Shown piece by piece: positions 52,590 through 61,872 of a stretch of 64,000 bases of DNA (within the stretch, counting starts at the first letter, position 1; every line of letters begins with the position of its first letter). The position numbers and the translations under genes were made by a program. The DNA lies in assembly GCA_964410505.1 (NCBI GenBank), contig CAYPGR010000004.1, positions 1 through 64,000 on the forward strand, given 5' to 3'. The DNA comes from UBA1361 sp041656375 (GTDB lineage: Bacteria > Bacillota_I > Bacilli_A > RFN20 > CAG-826). The notes under the pieces are model-generated. The model worked only from the letters and a program-made list of their open reading frames with translations, did not search any database and had not been told where the DNA came from.

Positions 52590-53705
52590 ATGGCATTAAG
52601 TGTAGGCATTGTAGGGTTACCAAATGTTGGAAAGTCAACACTTTTTAACGCCTTGACCTCGAGTAAAGTTGAAGCTGCAAACTATCCTTTTGCGACCATT
52701 AACCCCAACAAAGGCATCGTCCGGGTTTTGGACCCAAGAGTGAAGGTACTTTCTGAACATTTTTTACCTGAAAAAACAATTTATGCAACGATTGAATTTA
52801 ATGATATTGCTGGTCTTGTGCGCGGTGCAAACCGTGGCGAAGGGCTCGGTAATCAGTTTTTAGGTCATATTCGGGAATGTGATGTGATACTTCAGGTCGT
52901 ACGCTGTTTTGGTGACAGTGATATTATTCACGTTGAAAACAGTGTGGATGCTGAACGTGATATTGGCATTATTAACCTAGAGTTAATCTTTAAAGATCTC
53001 GATACCCTTTATAAACGCAAGGGAAAAGTGGAAACCAAAGCCCGTGTCAATAAAGAAAAAGAAGCAATGTTTGAGTTAGATATTTTAAATACCTTAATTC
53101 CGGCCCTTGAAAATGAAACCCCTGCTCGTTTAGTCAAGGATCTCAATAATATCGAACGCGCTTTTGTGAAAGCAAATTATGGACTTTTAACATTTAAGCC
53201 AGTTATTTATGTGGCTAATATTAGTGATACTGAATACCAAAGTTTTGAATCAAATGAGCAATATAGAAAAGTAAAAGCCATTGCGAGTCGTGAACATGCT
53301 GAAGTGGTGGCGATTAGCGCTGCGATTGAGGCGGAAATTGCGAGTATGACAAGTAGCGAACAAGAACTTTATTTTGCTGAACTTGGGATTGATAAATCAG
53401 GTCTAAATAAAATTAGTGAAGTGGCGTATAAAACGCTTGGTTTACTAAGTTTCTTCACGGTTGGTAAAGATGAAGTACGGGCTTGGACTTTTCTTGAGGG
53501 GATGACGGCACCGCAATGTGCCGGTGTCATTCACAGTGACTTCGAGCGCGGTTTTATCCGAGCGGATGTTTATCATTATGAAGACTTTCTTAAGTATCGG
53601 GATGAAGTAAAAGTTAAAGAAGCCGGAAAAATGCGAAGTGAAGGAAAAGAATACTTAATGAAAGATGGCGATATCGTATTTTTTAAGTTTAATGTTAAAA
53701 AATAG
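52590..53705 (+). CDS. ychF: Redox-regulated ATPase YchF
   Basis: 371 residues. GLPNVGKSTLFNAL is the P-loop, NDIAGLVRGANRGEGLGNQF the switch region, and a C-terminal TGS domain (about 285-371) ends VFFKFNVKK. The guanine motif is altered, as usual for this ATP-preferring family. GCGAGGG lies upstream, and a TATAAT about 25 bases before the start. Confidence 0.96.
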   Translation: MALSVGIVGLPNVGKSTLFNALTSSKVEAANYPFATINPNKGIVRVLDPRVKVLSEHFLPEKTIYATIEFNDIAGLVRGANRGEGLGNQFLGHIRECDVILQVVRCFGDSDIIHVENSVDAERDIGIINLELIFKDLDTLYKRKGKVETKARVNKEKEAMFELDILNTLIPALENETPARLVKDLNNIERAFVKANYGLLTFKPVIYVANISDTEYQSFESNEQYRKVKAIASREHAEVVAISAAIEAEIASMTSSEQELYFAELGIDKSGLNKISEVAYKTLGLLSFFTVGKDEVRAWTFLEGMTAPQCAGVIHSDFERGFIRADVYHYEDFLKYRDEVKVKEAGKMRSEGKEYLMKDGDIVFFKFNVKK

Positions 53706-53762
53706 ATATTTATTCTTTAATTTATACTATGTATAAAGTATACTAATTAATTGGGGAAACGA

Positions 53763-55382
53763 ATGATTGAAAACTATTTACAAACTTTAGTTAAAGACGC
53801 AGCGGAACAACTGGGTCTTTCATTATCGGTTTCTCAGGTTGTCATTGAAACAAGCAAAGACGCCGCTCATGGAGACTATGCAACGAATATTGCGATGCAA
53901 CTTTCACGGCAGTTACGAAAAAACCCACGTGAGGTTGCAAGTCAATTAATCGCCCGTCTTGATCAATCAAAGATGGAAAAAATCGAAATTGCGGGACCTG
54001 GTTTTATTAATTTTTTCTTAAAACCAAGTGCCTTGACCCAATATATTCCGCTCATCATTGAACAAGGTGAAAACTTTGGCAATGGTGCTAAACAACAAAA
54101 AACTGTCAATATCGAATTTGTCAGTGCGAACCCAACGGGAAAACTCCATTTAGGCCATGCGCGCGGTGCATCGGTTGGCGATTCTCTAGCGCGGCTCTTT
54201 ACGAAAAGTGGTTACGAAGTTATCAAAGAGTTTTATGTCAATGATGCCGGCGTTCAAATTAACAATCTCGGGCATTCACTTTATACCCGTTATCTTAATC
54301 TTCTTGGTATCAATAAAGCGATGCCTGAAAATGGTTATTTTAGCGAAGATTTAATTGCCATTGCTCAAATGTTAATGGATGAAGTAGGGGATGCCTATAA
54401 AGAAGAAAATGACACCAGTTTAGAATTTTTCAAATCGAGAGGTTCAAGCATTTTCCTCGATATTATTCGCCAAGATCTCGCTGCTTTTAAAGTAATTTTT
54501 GATGTGTATTCATTTGAATCAAAAGTAAAAGAAAAAGATGCCATTAGTAGATTACTTACAAAGTTAGCGCCTTATACTTATGTGGAAGAAGGGGCAACCT
54601 TTCTAAGAACAACCCAATTTGGTGACGATAAAGACCGTGTCATTATTAAATCAAATGGCGAGCATACATACTTTTTACCGGATATTGTTTATCATCTTGA
54701 TAAATTAGGTCGTAAAGCGGATTTATTAATAGACGTTTTGGGAGCTGATCATCACGGTTATATTGGCCGAATGAAATCAGCACTTCAAATGTTTGGCTAT
54801 GGTCCAGAAACTCTGGAAGTTCAAATTATCCAAATGGTCCGTATTATCAAGGACGGCGAAGAATTAAAAATGAGCAAGCGTACGGGGAATGCGATTACCC
54901 TTGAAGAATTAATTGCCGAAGTCGGTGTTGACGCGGCCCGTTATTTCTTTATTGCCAAATCGGCTTCAACCCATTTTGATTTTGATCTTAATTTAGCCCA
55001 GGAAAGAACAAGTGCCAATCCTGTTTATTATGCCCAATATGCACATGCGCGTCTCAGTGCCGTCTTAAGTAAGGGCACGATTTATCCATTAGATACAAGT
55101 GGCAATGGTTTACATACCGCCGAGGAATTAAGTTTAGTGAAGCAACTTATTGCTTATCCCGGGGTAGTACTTGATGCAACCACAACAAGAGAACCATACA
55201 AGGTTGCTAATTATATTCAAAAATTAGCGAGTTTAGTCCATAGTTATTACACAGAAGTTCGTATTCTTGATGACACCAACCCACTTTTAACAAGTGCACG
55301 ATTAGGGTTATCAAAAGCGACTCAAATTATTTTAAAAGATGCATTATCACTCCTCGGTGTTAGTGCCCCTATATCAATGTAA
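53763..55382 (+). CDS. argS: Arginyl-tRNA synthetase
   Basis: 539 residues from the ATG at 53763; a TTG 12 bases upstream overlaps the likely ribosome site GGGGAAA. The class I signature HLGHARG (about 120) and KMSKRTGN (about 370) are intact; the C-terminal anticodon domain has FDFDLNLAQ. A TATAAA/TATACT promoter region with an inverted TATACT/AGTATA repeat precedes it. It is first of a run that continues to the nucleotidases. Confidence 0.97.
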   Translation: MIENYLQTLVKDAAEQLGLSLSVSQVVIETSKDAAHGDYATNIAMQLSRQLRKNPREVASQLIARLDQSKMEKIEIAGPGFINFFLKPSALTQYIPLIIEQGENFGNGAKQQKTVNIEFVSANPTGKLHLGHARGASVGDSLARLFTKSGYEVIKEFYVNDAGVQINNLGHSLYTRYLNLLGINKAMPENGYFSEDLIAIAQMLMDEVGDAYKEENDTSLEFFKSRGSSIFLDIIRQDLAAFKVIFDVYSFESKVKEKDAISRLLTKLAPYTYVEEGATFLRTTQFGDDKDRVIIKSNGEHTYFLPDIVYHLDKLGRKADLLIDVLGADHHGYIGRMKSALQMFGYGPETLEVQIIQMVRIIKDGEELKMSKRTGNAITLEELIAEVGVDAARYFFIAKSASTHFDFDLNLAQERTSANPVYYAQYAHARLSAVLSKGTIYPLDTSGNGLHTAEELSLVKQLIAYPGVVLDATTTREPYKVANYIQKLASLVHSYYTEVRILDDTNPLLTSARLGLSKATQIILKDALSLLGVSAPISM

Positions 55383-55394
55383 AGGAGAAAACAT

Positions 55395-55778
55395 ATGAGA
55401 AAACGGACAAATATTGAAATCGCCTACGATTTACTAAAAGAAAAAGGAACCGCCCTTCCCTTTTATGAATTATGGCAAAAGATCGTTAACGAACATGAAT
55501 ACAGTGAAGCACAAGGTCACGATATGATTTCGAAGTTTTATACTTCCCTTCTTATGGATGGTCGCTTTGTTAATCTCGGTGACAACACATGGGAATTACG
55601 GGAACGCGTCTTATTTGATGACATCGCCCTTCCTTTAAGTGAAGTCTATACAGATCTTGAAGAAACCGAAGAAGATGATGAAGATGAAGCCCCAGAAATT
55701 TTATACTTTGATGATGAATCTACTGAAATTGACCCCGAAAAAGAATTAAAAACAATCGTTTTAACCGAAGATGAATAA
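55395..55778 (+). CDS. rpoE: RNA polymerase delta subunit
   Basis: 127 residues. An N-terminal HARE-HTH domain (about 1-80, ALPFYELWQKI) precedes an acidic disordered tail rich in Glu and Asp. Delta displaces RNA from the polymerase and increases initiation specificity in Firmicutes. In B. subtilis it is followed by pyrG; here fba follows directly. Confidence 0.92.
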   Translation: MRKRTNIEIAYDLLKEKGTALPFYELWQKIVNEHEYSEAQGHDMISKFYTSLLMDGRFVNLGDNTWELRERVLFDDIALPLSEVYTDLEETEEDDEDEAPEILYFDDESTEIDPEKELKTIVLTEDE

Positions 55779-55799
55779 CCATTAGAAAGAGGAATTATT

Positions 55800-56657
55800 A
55801 TGCCATTAGTTAGTATGAAAGAAATGCTCATTAGAGCAAATAAAGAAAAATACGCTGTTGCTCAATTTAACACCAACAACTTAGAATGGACCATCGCCAT
55901 TCTTGATGAAGTCGAAGCTTTAAAAGCACCTGTGATTATTGGTGTTAGTGAAGGCGCCGCCAAACATATGGGAGGTTTTAATGTCATCGTCCATATGATT
56001 AAAGGGTTAATTAAGGATCGCGGATATACCATTCCGATCGCCATTCACCTTGACCATGGTAGTAGTGAAGAAGTATGTAAAAAAGCGATTGACGCAGGAT
56101 TTACATCTGTCATGATTGACGCCAGTCACCACCCATTTAAAGAAAACTTAGAAATTACCAAACGGGTAGTGGCTTATGCCCATGCCCATGGCGTTAGCGT
56201 TGAAAGTGAACTTGGAAGCATTGGCGGTCAAGAAGAACATGTCATTGCTGAAACCATGTATGCTAACCCAAATGAATGTTTAGAAATGGTCCAAACCACT
56301 GGGATTGATTGCTTAGCCCCAGCCCTTGGCAGTGTCCATGGTCCCTACCAAGGCGAACCAAAACTTGGTTTTGATGAAATGGAAAATATCAATAAGCTGT
56401 GCGGTGTCCCACTGGTTCTTCATGGCGGTAGCGGTATTCCTGATTTCCAAATTAAAAAAGCAATTGCCCGTGGCACTGCAAAAATTAATGTTAATACGGA
56501 ATGTCAACAAGCTTTTACGAAGGCAGTGAGAGAAGTCTTAAGTGCAGACGCAAAAGTTTATGACCCACGTAAATATATCGTTCCAGGAATGAAAGGCATC
56601 AAAGCCGTAGTTCGTGAAAAATGCGAAATTTTCGGTTGTGTTGGTAAAGCGGCATAG
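55800..56657 (+). CDS. fba: Class II fructose-bisphosphate aldolase
   Basis: 285 residues. Zinc ligands appear in HLDHGSS (about 81), HGPYQG and LHGGSGI (about 206); ESELGSIGG is typical. It cleaves or makes fructose-1,6-bisphosphate in glycolysis. AGAGGAAT lies upstream. It is only 2 bases from the nrnA-like start. Confidence 0.96.
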   Translation: MPLVSMKEMLIRANKEKYAVAQFNTNNLEWTIAILDEVEALKAPVIIGVSEGAAKHMGGFNVIVHMIKGLIKDRGYTIPIAIHLDHGSSEEVCKKAIDAGFTSVMIDASHHPFKENLEITKRVVAYAHAHGVSVESELGSIGGQEEHVIAETMYANPNECLEMVQTTGIDCLAPALGSVHGPYQGEPKLGFDEMENINKLCGVPLVLHGGSGIPDFQIKKAIARGTAKINVNTECQQAFTKAVREVLSADAKVYDPRKYIVPGMKGIKAVVREKCEIFGCVGKAA

Positions 56658-56659
56658 TT

Positions 56660-57592
56660 GTGTTTAGTGCCTTAAAAGAATTTATCGAGCGTCACGAAAC
56701 CATTACTATTTTTTCTCATGTCTATCCCGATGGTGATGCGCTTGGCAGCATTGTTGGGCTCCAAGAATTAATCAAGACTAATTATCCATCGAAAACCGTT
56801 TATGGAATAGGGGCTGTCGTTGCCCCTTTTTCACAAATTATTGGCGAATTAGACGTGATTGGTGATGACCTGATTAAGAATAGTGGCGCGCTCGTAATTG
56901 ATGTTGCAAATGGTGACCGGGTATTTGATCAACGGTTTAAGCTTGCCAAAGAATCCTTTAAACTCGACCACCATCTGTTTGTGGAAAAGTTTACAAATGA
57001 TGAACTTGTGATTACGAATCGCATTGCGACGGCTGAAATTATTGGCGAGTTTATGATTGCCGAGAACTTAAAAATTAATCCCCTTGGTGCCACGGCCCTT
57101 CTTTTGGGCATCATCACCGATTCAGGACGTTTTATGTATGATCTAACGTCCGTGATTACCTTTGAAGTCGTTGCGCGACTAATGGCATTTCACGCGGATT
57201 TAAAACTTATCAATTCCGTTTTATCACAGCGGAAAATTGATGGTTTAAAACCCCGTGGCCATTTTATGCTAAATTATGAAACTTATGAAAATGTGATTTA
57301 TATTATTGTTGATAACCCAACGCTTAAAGCGTTCAATATTGCCCCAAATCAAGGAAGTATGTTTGTTAACACTTATGCTGGGATTGAAGGTTATGACTCT
57401 TGGGCAACCTTCTTAATTGAAGAAAATGGTGCCGTCTTTGTTGAGTTACGTTCAAGATCCCGCAATGTGCAAAAAGTGGCAACGACCTTTGGTGGTGGCG
57501 GCCATTTAAAAGCGAGTGGTTGTCGTTTAGAAAATAGAGCCAAGATTGACGATGTCATCCAAGCTCTTTCGAAAGCCGAGGATTTAAATTAA
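56660..57592 (+). CDS. nrnA: DHH-family oligoribonuclease / pAp phosphatase (NrnA-like)
   Basis: 310 residues starting at GTG. Motif I is YPDGDALGS (about 24), the DHH motif is LDHHLF (about 107), and the DHHA1 end has FGGGGHLKASG (about 277). NrnA degrades very short RNAs and pAp. The TAATG overlap with a CysQ-like phosphatase, which also removes pAp, is notable. Confidence 0.92.
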   Translation: MFSALKEFIERHETITIFSHVYPDGDALGSIVGLQELIKTNYPSKTVYGIGAVVAPFSQIIGELDVIGDDLIKNSGALVIDVANGDRVFDQRFKLAKESFKLDHHLFVEKFTNDELVITNRIATAEIIGEFMIAENLKINPLGATALLLGIITDSGRFMYDLTSVITFEVVARLMAFHADLKLINSVLSQRKIDGLKPRGHFMLNYETYENVIYIIVDNPTLKAFNIAPNQGSMFVNTYAGIEGYDSWATFLIEENGAVFVELRSRSRNVQKVATTFGGGGHLKASGCRLENRAKIDDVIQALSKAEDLN

Positions 57593-58371
57593 TGTACAAA
57601 CGTGAAATTGAAGCGGCGATTAAGGCAGGCCTTATCGCTAAAGATATTATTATGCACTATTATCGTTCCACTTTTGAAGTGGAAATTAAAGATGACCAGT
57701 CCCCAGTAACAATTGCCGATCAAGAAGCGGATCTAGCAATCCGTCAATATCTTGCCCCTCTTTTTCCAAATTATCATTTCTTAACGGAAGAAGGCGTCGA
57801 TAATTTGGAGCGCTTAACGGCCGATTATGTATGGATTATCGATCCACTTGATGGGACAAAAGATTTTATCAATCGTGATGATGAATTTACGACATGTATT
57901 GCGCTTTCTTATCAAGGTGAAATCGTTGTAGGGGTGATTGTCGCCCCGGTGACGGGCCGTGTCTTCTTCGCTAGTAAAAATGGCGGTAGTTTTGAACGAC
58001 TCCCAAATGGCGAAAATCGTCGTTTACAGGTGAGTGACAGGACCCAAAACATTACCATCTCAGCTTCACGCTATCACCGTCGCCCGATTGAAAATGATTA
58101 CCTTGAACGGAATAAGGATTTATTCGCGAAGGTGGTCACGCTTGGCTCAACCTTAAAGGCCATTGCGATTGCGAGCGGGGAAATCGAAATGTTTTATCGC
58201 GGCAGTGCCGGTACCAAAGAATGGGATGTGGCTGCTGCCGATATTATTGTGACTGAAGCAGGAGGACTCTTTATCGAGCCCGATGGTAGTAAAATAAAAT
58301 ATAACAAAAAAGATGTCCAAAATCGAAAAGGTTATATCATTGTTAATCGTAAGGAGAATATTCGTTTATGA
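57592..58371 (+). CDS. cysQ: 3'(2'),5'-bisphosphate nucleotidase / inositol monophosphatase family (CysQ-like)
   Basis: 259 residues. Metal-binding motifs EEGVD (about 65), IDPLDGTKDF (about 83) and EWDVAAADIIV (about 210) define the family; the KDF after DGT favours CysQ-type pAp phosphatases over plain inositol phosphatases. It is overlapped by one base with nrnA and by 4 bases with the next lipoprotein gene. Substrate assignment is by motif and context. Confidence 0.85.
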   Translation: MYKREIEAAIKAGLIAKDIIMHYYRSTFEVEIKDDQSPVTIADQEADLAIRQYLAPLFPNYHFLTEEGVDNLERLTADYVWIIDPLDGTKDFINRDDEFTTCIALSYQGEIVVGVIVAPVTGRVFFASKNGGSFERLPNGENRRLQVSDRTQNITISASRYHRRPIENDYLERNKDLFAKVVTLGSTLKAIAIASGEIEMFYRGSAGTKEWDVAAADIIVTEAGGLFIEPDGSKIKYNKKDVQNRKGYIIVNRKENIRL

Positions 58372-59843
58372 AGTTAAGACGATTCGTACTATTCCCGCTT
58401 TTAGCCATCGTGCTCATTAGTTGCAATCGTCATACATCAAGCGAACCAATCAGTGTTCCGCTTACGTATGATGTTTATCAAGATGAAGAATATAGTGCTG
58501 TCGTGGATGAAGAAGGTTTTACGCTTATCGATTTCTATGGCTTAAATGATTATCATGGGGCACTTGAATATAATGTTGAAGATCGGATGCCGGGTATTGC
58601 GCGCCTCAACCAATTTTTAAAAACGGAGCGGGATAAAAATCCGGGTGGCACTGTCTTAATTGCTAATGGTGATATGTGGCAAGGAAGTGCCGATTCGAAC
58701 ATGACAAGAGGCAAGATTGTTAATCACGCCTTAAATCATATGGGATTTGCAGCCTTAACGCTTGGTAATCACGAATTTGACTGGGGAATCGATCTTATTA
58801 AAGCAAATAAACTTGATTCAAATTTCCCATACCTTGGTTCAAATATTATCGACAAAGAGTCACGTGAAGTGATTGACTTTGTTGATCCATCGCCGCTGAT
58901 TGAACGCGATGGCGTTAAAATTGGGATTATCGGAACGATGGGAAGTGATTTAAAAACAACCATCCAAACAAGTTACGTTGAAGATCTCGAATTTGATATT
59001 TTAACGACCTATGTTGAAAGCGAAGCCGCGCGGTTACGGGAAGCAGGTGCGAACTTAATTATGCTGGCGGCCCATGATACGTGGGTATCTAACCTCACAC
59101 CAGACCGCCGGTCGTTAGTCGATGAAAAAATTGTTGATGTGGTCTTTACAGGCCATCAACATGCCCTCGACAAACAACTCGTTAACGGCGTGCCCATTCT
59201 TCAAACAAGAGGTCGAGGACGCGATGTCATGCACGCGCAACTTGGGTATAATAAACTCACCCAGGAAGTCAAACTTGTAAGCAGCGACGTGATTGAAAAT
59301 ATTCATGAAAAAGAACTAATAGAAGATGAAGTGAGTGCCTACATCTATAACTATTTCTATGAGCAATATGGCATTGAAGCGATCAAGAACGAAGTTTTAG
59401 GGACGCTGATAAATAAAGATATGACAAGAAGTTCAGTCGCCAAACTGGTCGTTGAAGCGATGACCAAAGCTTATCCTACTGCGGTTGGAGCCCTTCACAA
59501 TGTTAATGGCGGTATTCGCGCTGAATTTAGCGTGGGAGACATTACGTATAACGATGTTTATAGTGCTTTCCCGTTTGATAATGAACTATATTTAATTACA
59601 CTTTCGGGGCGTCGATTACAAAGCCTCATGAGCGCTAGTGGAAACTTTGCCTACTACTTTACCCTTGGGTATGAGGATGTTGATCCAAGTGCGATGTATC
59701 AAGTAGTCACCATTAGTTTTGTTTACGAACTTAATGGTTCACCCGTTAGCGGCCTACCCTACGAAAATATGTTTACATATCCACGCGATATCGTCGCTGA
59801 TTTTATCCGTGTTAATGAAGTTATAGATGGGAATCAATATTAA
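58368..59843 (+). CDS. 5'-nucleotidase/UshA-family surface lipoprotein, first copy
   Basis: 491 residues. The lipobox ends at Cys19 (LISC). The calcineurin-like phosphatase domain has DFYGLNDYHG, ANGDMWQGS, GNHEFDWG, AHDT and FTGHQHA, the full di-metal set. A C-terminal 5'-nucleotidase domain (about 345-480) has NGGIRAEF and AFPFDNEL. It would release nucleosides or phosphate from external nucleotides. It overlaps its tandem copy by one base. Confidence 0.88.
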   Translation: MKLRRFVLFPLLAIVLISCNRHTSSEPISVPLTYDVYQDEEYSAVVDEEGFTLIDFYGLNDYHGALEYNVEDRMPGIARLNQFLKTERDKNPGGTVLIANGDMWQGSADSNMTRGKIVNHALNHMGFAALTLGNHEFDWGIDLIKANKLDSNFPYLGSNIIDKESREVIDFVDPSPLIERDGVKIGIIGTMGSDLKTTIQTSYVEDLEFDILTTYVESEAARLREAGANLIMLAAHDTWVSNLTPDRRSLVDEKIVDVVFTGHQHALDKQLVNGVPILQTRGRGRDVMHAQLGYNKLTQEVKLVSSDVIENIHEKELIEDEVSAYIYNYFYEQYGIEAIKNEVLGTLINKDMTRSSVAKLVVEAMTKAYPTAVGALHNVNGGIRAEFSVGDITYNDVYSAFPFDNELYLITLSGRRLQSLMSASGNFAYYFTLGYEDVDPSAMYQVVTISFVYELNGSPVSGLPYENMFTYPRDIVADFIRVNEVIDGNQY

Positions 59844-61423
59844 TGAAAAAAATAAGTTTTTTAATCCTTGCCTTGTTAGTGAGCGGTTGTACCCCAACTT
59901 CTAGTGCAAGTAGTGATGCAATCACAAGTTTGCCGTCAGAAAGCACAAGTGAGACTAGTAGCAGCCAATCCTCAAGCGAAGGATTAACCACAAGTGATAT
60001 CACTTCAACAACTGAATCCTCCTCCCTCACTAGTAGCGAAGAAAGTTCAATCCCTAGTTCAAGTGAAGATACTAGAACAGGAATGAGGAAATTGAATTTC
60101 TATGGAATCAATGATTTCCATGGTGCGGTAATCGAGTCAAGTACTGAACCGGGCATCTTTAAGTTAGGGAGTTATTTAAAAACCCAATACGCGAAAAATC
60201 CTGAAGGATCAATTTTTATCAATGCTGGTGATTTTTGGCAAGGAAGCGCTGACTCAAATATCAATAAAGGCGCTTTTTTAACTGAAGCGATGAATGTTTT
60301 GGATTTAGATGCCTTTACCCTTGGTAATCACGAATTCGACTGGTTTGATGTGGCGATTGAAGCAAATAAAGCACGCGCTTCTTATCCCTTTTTAGGGGCG
60401 AATGTCATCAAAAAGGAAACCAACGCGATTGCAACGAACCTTGTCCACTATGATGACACCTTTAAAGCGAGTGTCATTGTCGAAAAAAATGATGTAAAAG
60501 TTGGGATTGTTGGAACAACAGGATCAACCCTCGAGGGCTCAATTTTAGGTACCTCCATTGCCCCTTATTCCTTTAATCCAGTAGATACTTATATTCGCAG
60601 TGAAGTCGCAAACTTGCGGGCGCTTGGCGCAGATGTGATTGCGTTAAGTACCCATGATTCACTTTATGGTTCAATAGGTGAATATACAGGGATTATCAAT
60701 GATCGCTTAGTCGATGTTATTTTTACTGGCCACGCCCATGCGCAACATAATGAAAAAATAAATGGTATTCCAGTCTTACAAACGAATGGTTATGGCAAAC
60801 AAGTTATGGAAGTTGATGCTTTTTATGACTTTGACGAAAAATCCTTCTTGGTTGAAGCAACTCGACTCCAAACCGCAAATATCATTAAGGAATTTAGTGA
60901 AGATCAGGAACTTCTTAATCTATTTAATGAGGATTATTTAGATGAAATAAGTATTATAAAAAATGAAGTTGTCGGGACATTAACGACAGATATTTCGAAA
61001 CCAGGCCTTGTGAATATGGCCAATCAATTAATGTTTGAATTTGCTTCTTCTGATTTCGGGCTCACTGATGTGGTTGCTGTTCATAACCTTGGGGGCGTCC
61101 GTGTGGATTTTGGCTTACCTGCGGGTGAAGTGACATATGGTGACATTTATCGGGCTTTTCCGTTTGATAATGAAGTGATGATTATTGAAAATATGAGTGG
61201 ATCTGAAATTGCGAGTTTTATAGGAAGATCCAATTATTCTCTCCCTGCAAAATCGACACTCCTTAGTTCTAAAATGTATAATTTAGTGACCATTGATTAT
61301 CTGAGTTTTTATGAATATTCTAATACCATAAATTATGATCAAACACATACCCATCAATTTGTAAGGGAGATGGTTGCCGATTTATTCCGTGCTGAGCAAA
61401 CGATTAATGGATCTAGCTATTAA
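59843..61423 (+). CDS. 5'-nucleotidase/UshA-family surface lipoprotein, second copy
   Basis: 526 residues. Lipobox Cys16 (VSGC) is followed by a Ser/Thr-rich linker (about 17-75) that would space the enzyme from the membrane. The phosphatase motifs NDFHG, NAGDFWQGS, GNHEFDWF, STHDS and FTGHAHA, and a 5'-nucleotidase C-domain with NLGGVRVDF and AFPFDNEV, parallel the preceding gene. The two look like an old tandem duplication. A terminator follows. Confidence 0.88.
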   Translation: MKKISFLILALLVSGCTPTSSASSDAITSLPSESTSETSSSQSSSEGLTTSDITSTTESSSLTSSEESSIPSSSEDTRTGMRKLNFYGINDFHGAVIESSTEPGIFKLGSYLKTQYAKNPEGSIFINAGDFWQGSADSNINKGAFLTEAMNVLDLDAFTLGNHEFDWFDVAIEANKARASYPFLGANVIKKETNAIATNLVHYDDTFKASVIVEKNDVKVGIVGTTGSTLEGSILGTSIAPYSFNPVDTYIRSEVANLRALGADVIALSTHDSLYGSIGEYTGIINDRLVDVIFTGHAHAQHNEKINGIPVLQTNGYGKQVMEVDAFYDFDEKSFLVEATRLQTANIIKEFSEDQELLNLFNEDYLDEISIIKNEVVGTLTTDISKPGLVNMANQLMFEFASSDFGLTDVVAVHNLGGVRVDFGLPAGEVTYGDIYRAFPFDNEVMIIENMSGSEIASFIGRSNYSLPAKSTLLSSKMYNLVTIDYLSFYEYSNTINYDQTHTHQFVREMVADLFRAEQTINGSSY

Positions 61424-61443
61424 TTGATCTATGTATTTTTCTT

Positions 61444-61476
61444 AAAAAAGAGGCCTACCCTAGACCTCTTTTTTAT
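61444..61476. terminator. Bidirectional terminator
   Basis: AAAAAAGAGG (61444-61453) pairs with CCTCTTTTTT (61465-61474). It lies between the nucleotidase gene (+) and the NifU-like gene (-). Confidence 0.85.
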
Positions 61477-61493
61477 ATCACGTTGGGGATTAA

Positions 61494-61730
61494 TTAAACA
61501 AGCATGACACCAAGGACACCGGGAACTTCTTCCATAAGTAGTTCCTCTATGCCGTATTCAAGGGTTTCATCGACAAACGCACAGCCATCACAAGCACCAG
61601 TCATTTTTATGTAGACAAAACCATCTTCATAGCGGACAAATTCTATGTCTCCACCATGGCTTCGAATATATGGTTTGATGCGGTTTAAGAGCACCTTAAT
61701 CGTGTTTTCAGTGTGTAGTAAATCTTCCAT
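61494..61730 (-). CDS. NifU C-terminal-domain Fe-S carrier (Nfu-like)
   Basis: 78 residues. SHGGDIEFV (about 24-32) and the cluster-binding CDGC (Cys47 and Cys50) define the Nfu domain. It probably carries a [4Fe-4S] cluster from the Suf scaffold to target proteins. The start at 61730 is chosen because the longer reading from 61799 adds a non-conserved tail and covers the promoter. A TG-T-TATACT box lies six bases before this ATG, with no ribosome site. Confidence 0.9.
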   Translation of the reverse strand: MEDLLHTENTIKVLLNRIKPYIRSHGGDIEFVRYEDGFVYIKMTGACDGCAFVDETLEYGIEELLMEEVPGVLGVMLV

Positions 61731-61736
61731 GGCAAT

Positions 61737-61745
61737 AGTATAACA
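61737..61745 (-). promoter_or_regulatory. Extended -10 directly before NifU-like gene
   Basis: Minus strand TG-T-TATACT (AGTATA at 61737-61742 on the plus strand), six bases, then ATG. A leaderless transcript is predicted. Between here and 61872 I see only the OYE gene's upstream region. Confidence 0.55.
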
Positions 61746-61872
61746 AATGTGGGTTGTAATTTCATAAAATACATCTATAAAAATTGGATTTACGTTCATT
61801 TAGCGGCGATGATTTCTCCGACATCATTTAAGTGGATAAATTTGATATCATTGAAGAGAAAAGAGGACAAAT

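Noticed and set aside
61730..61799. Longer N-terminus of the NifU-like protein from 61799
   Set aside because: The extra residues are not conserved in the family and cover a TG-T-TATACT promoter element.
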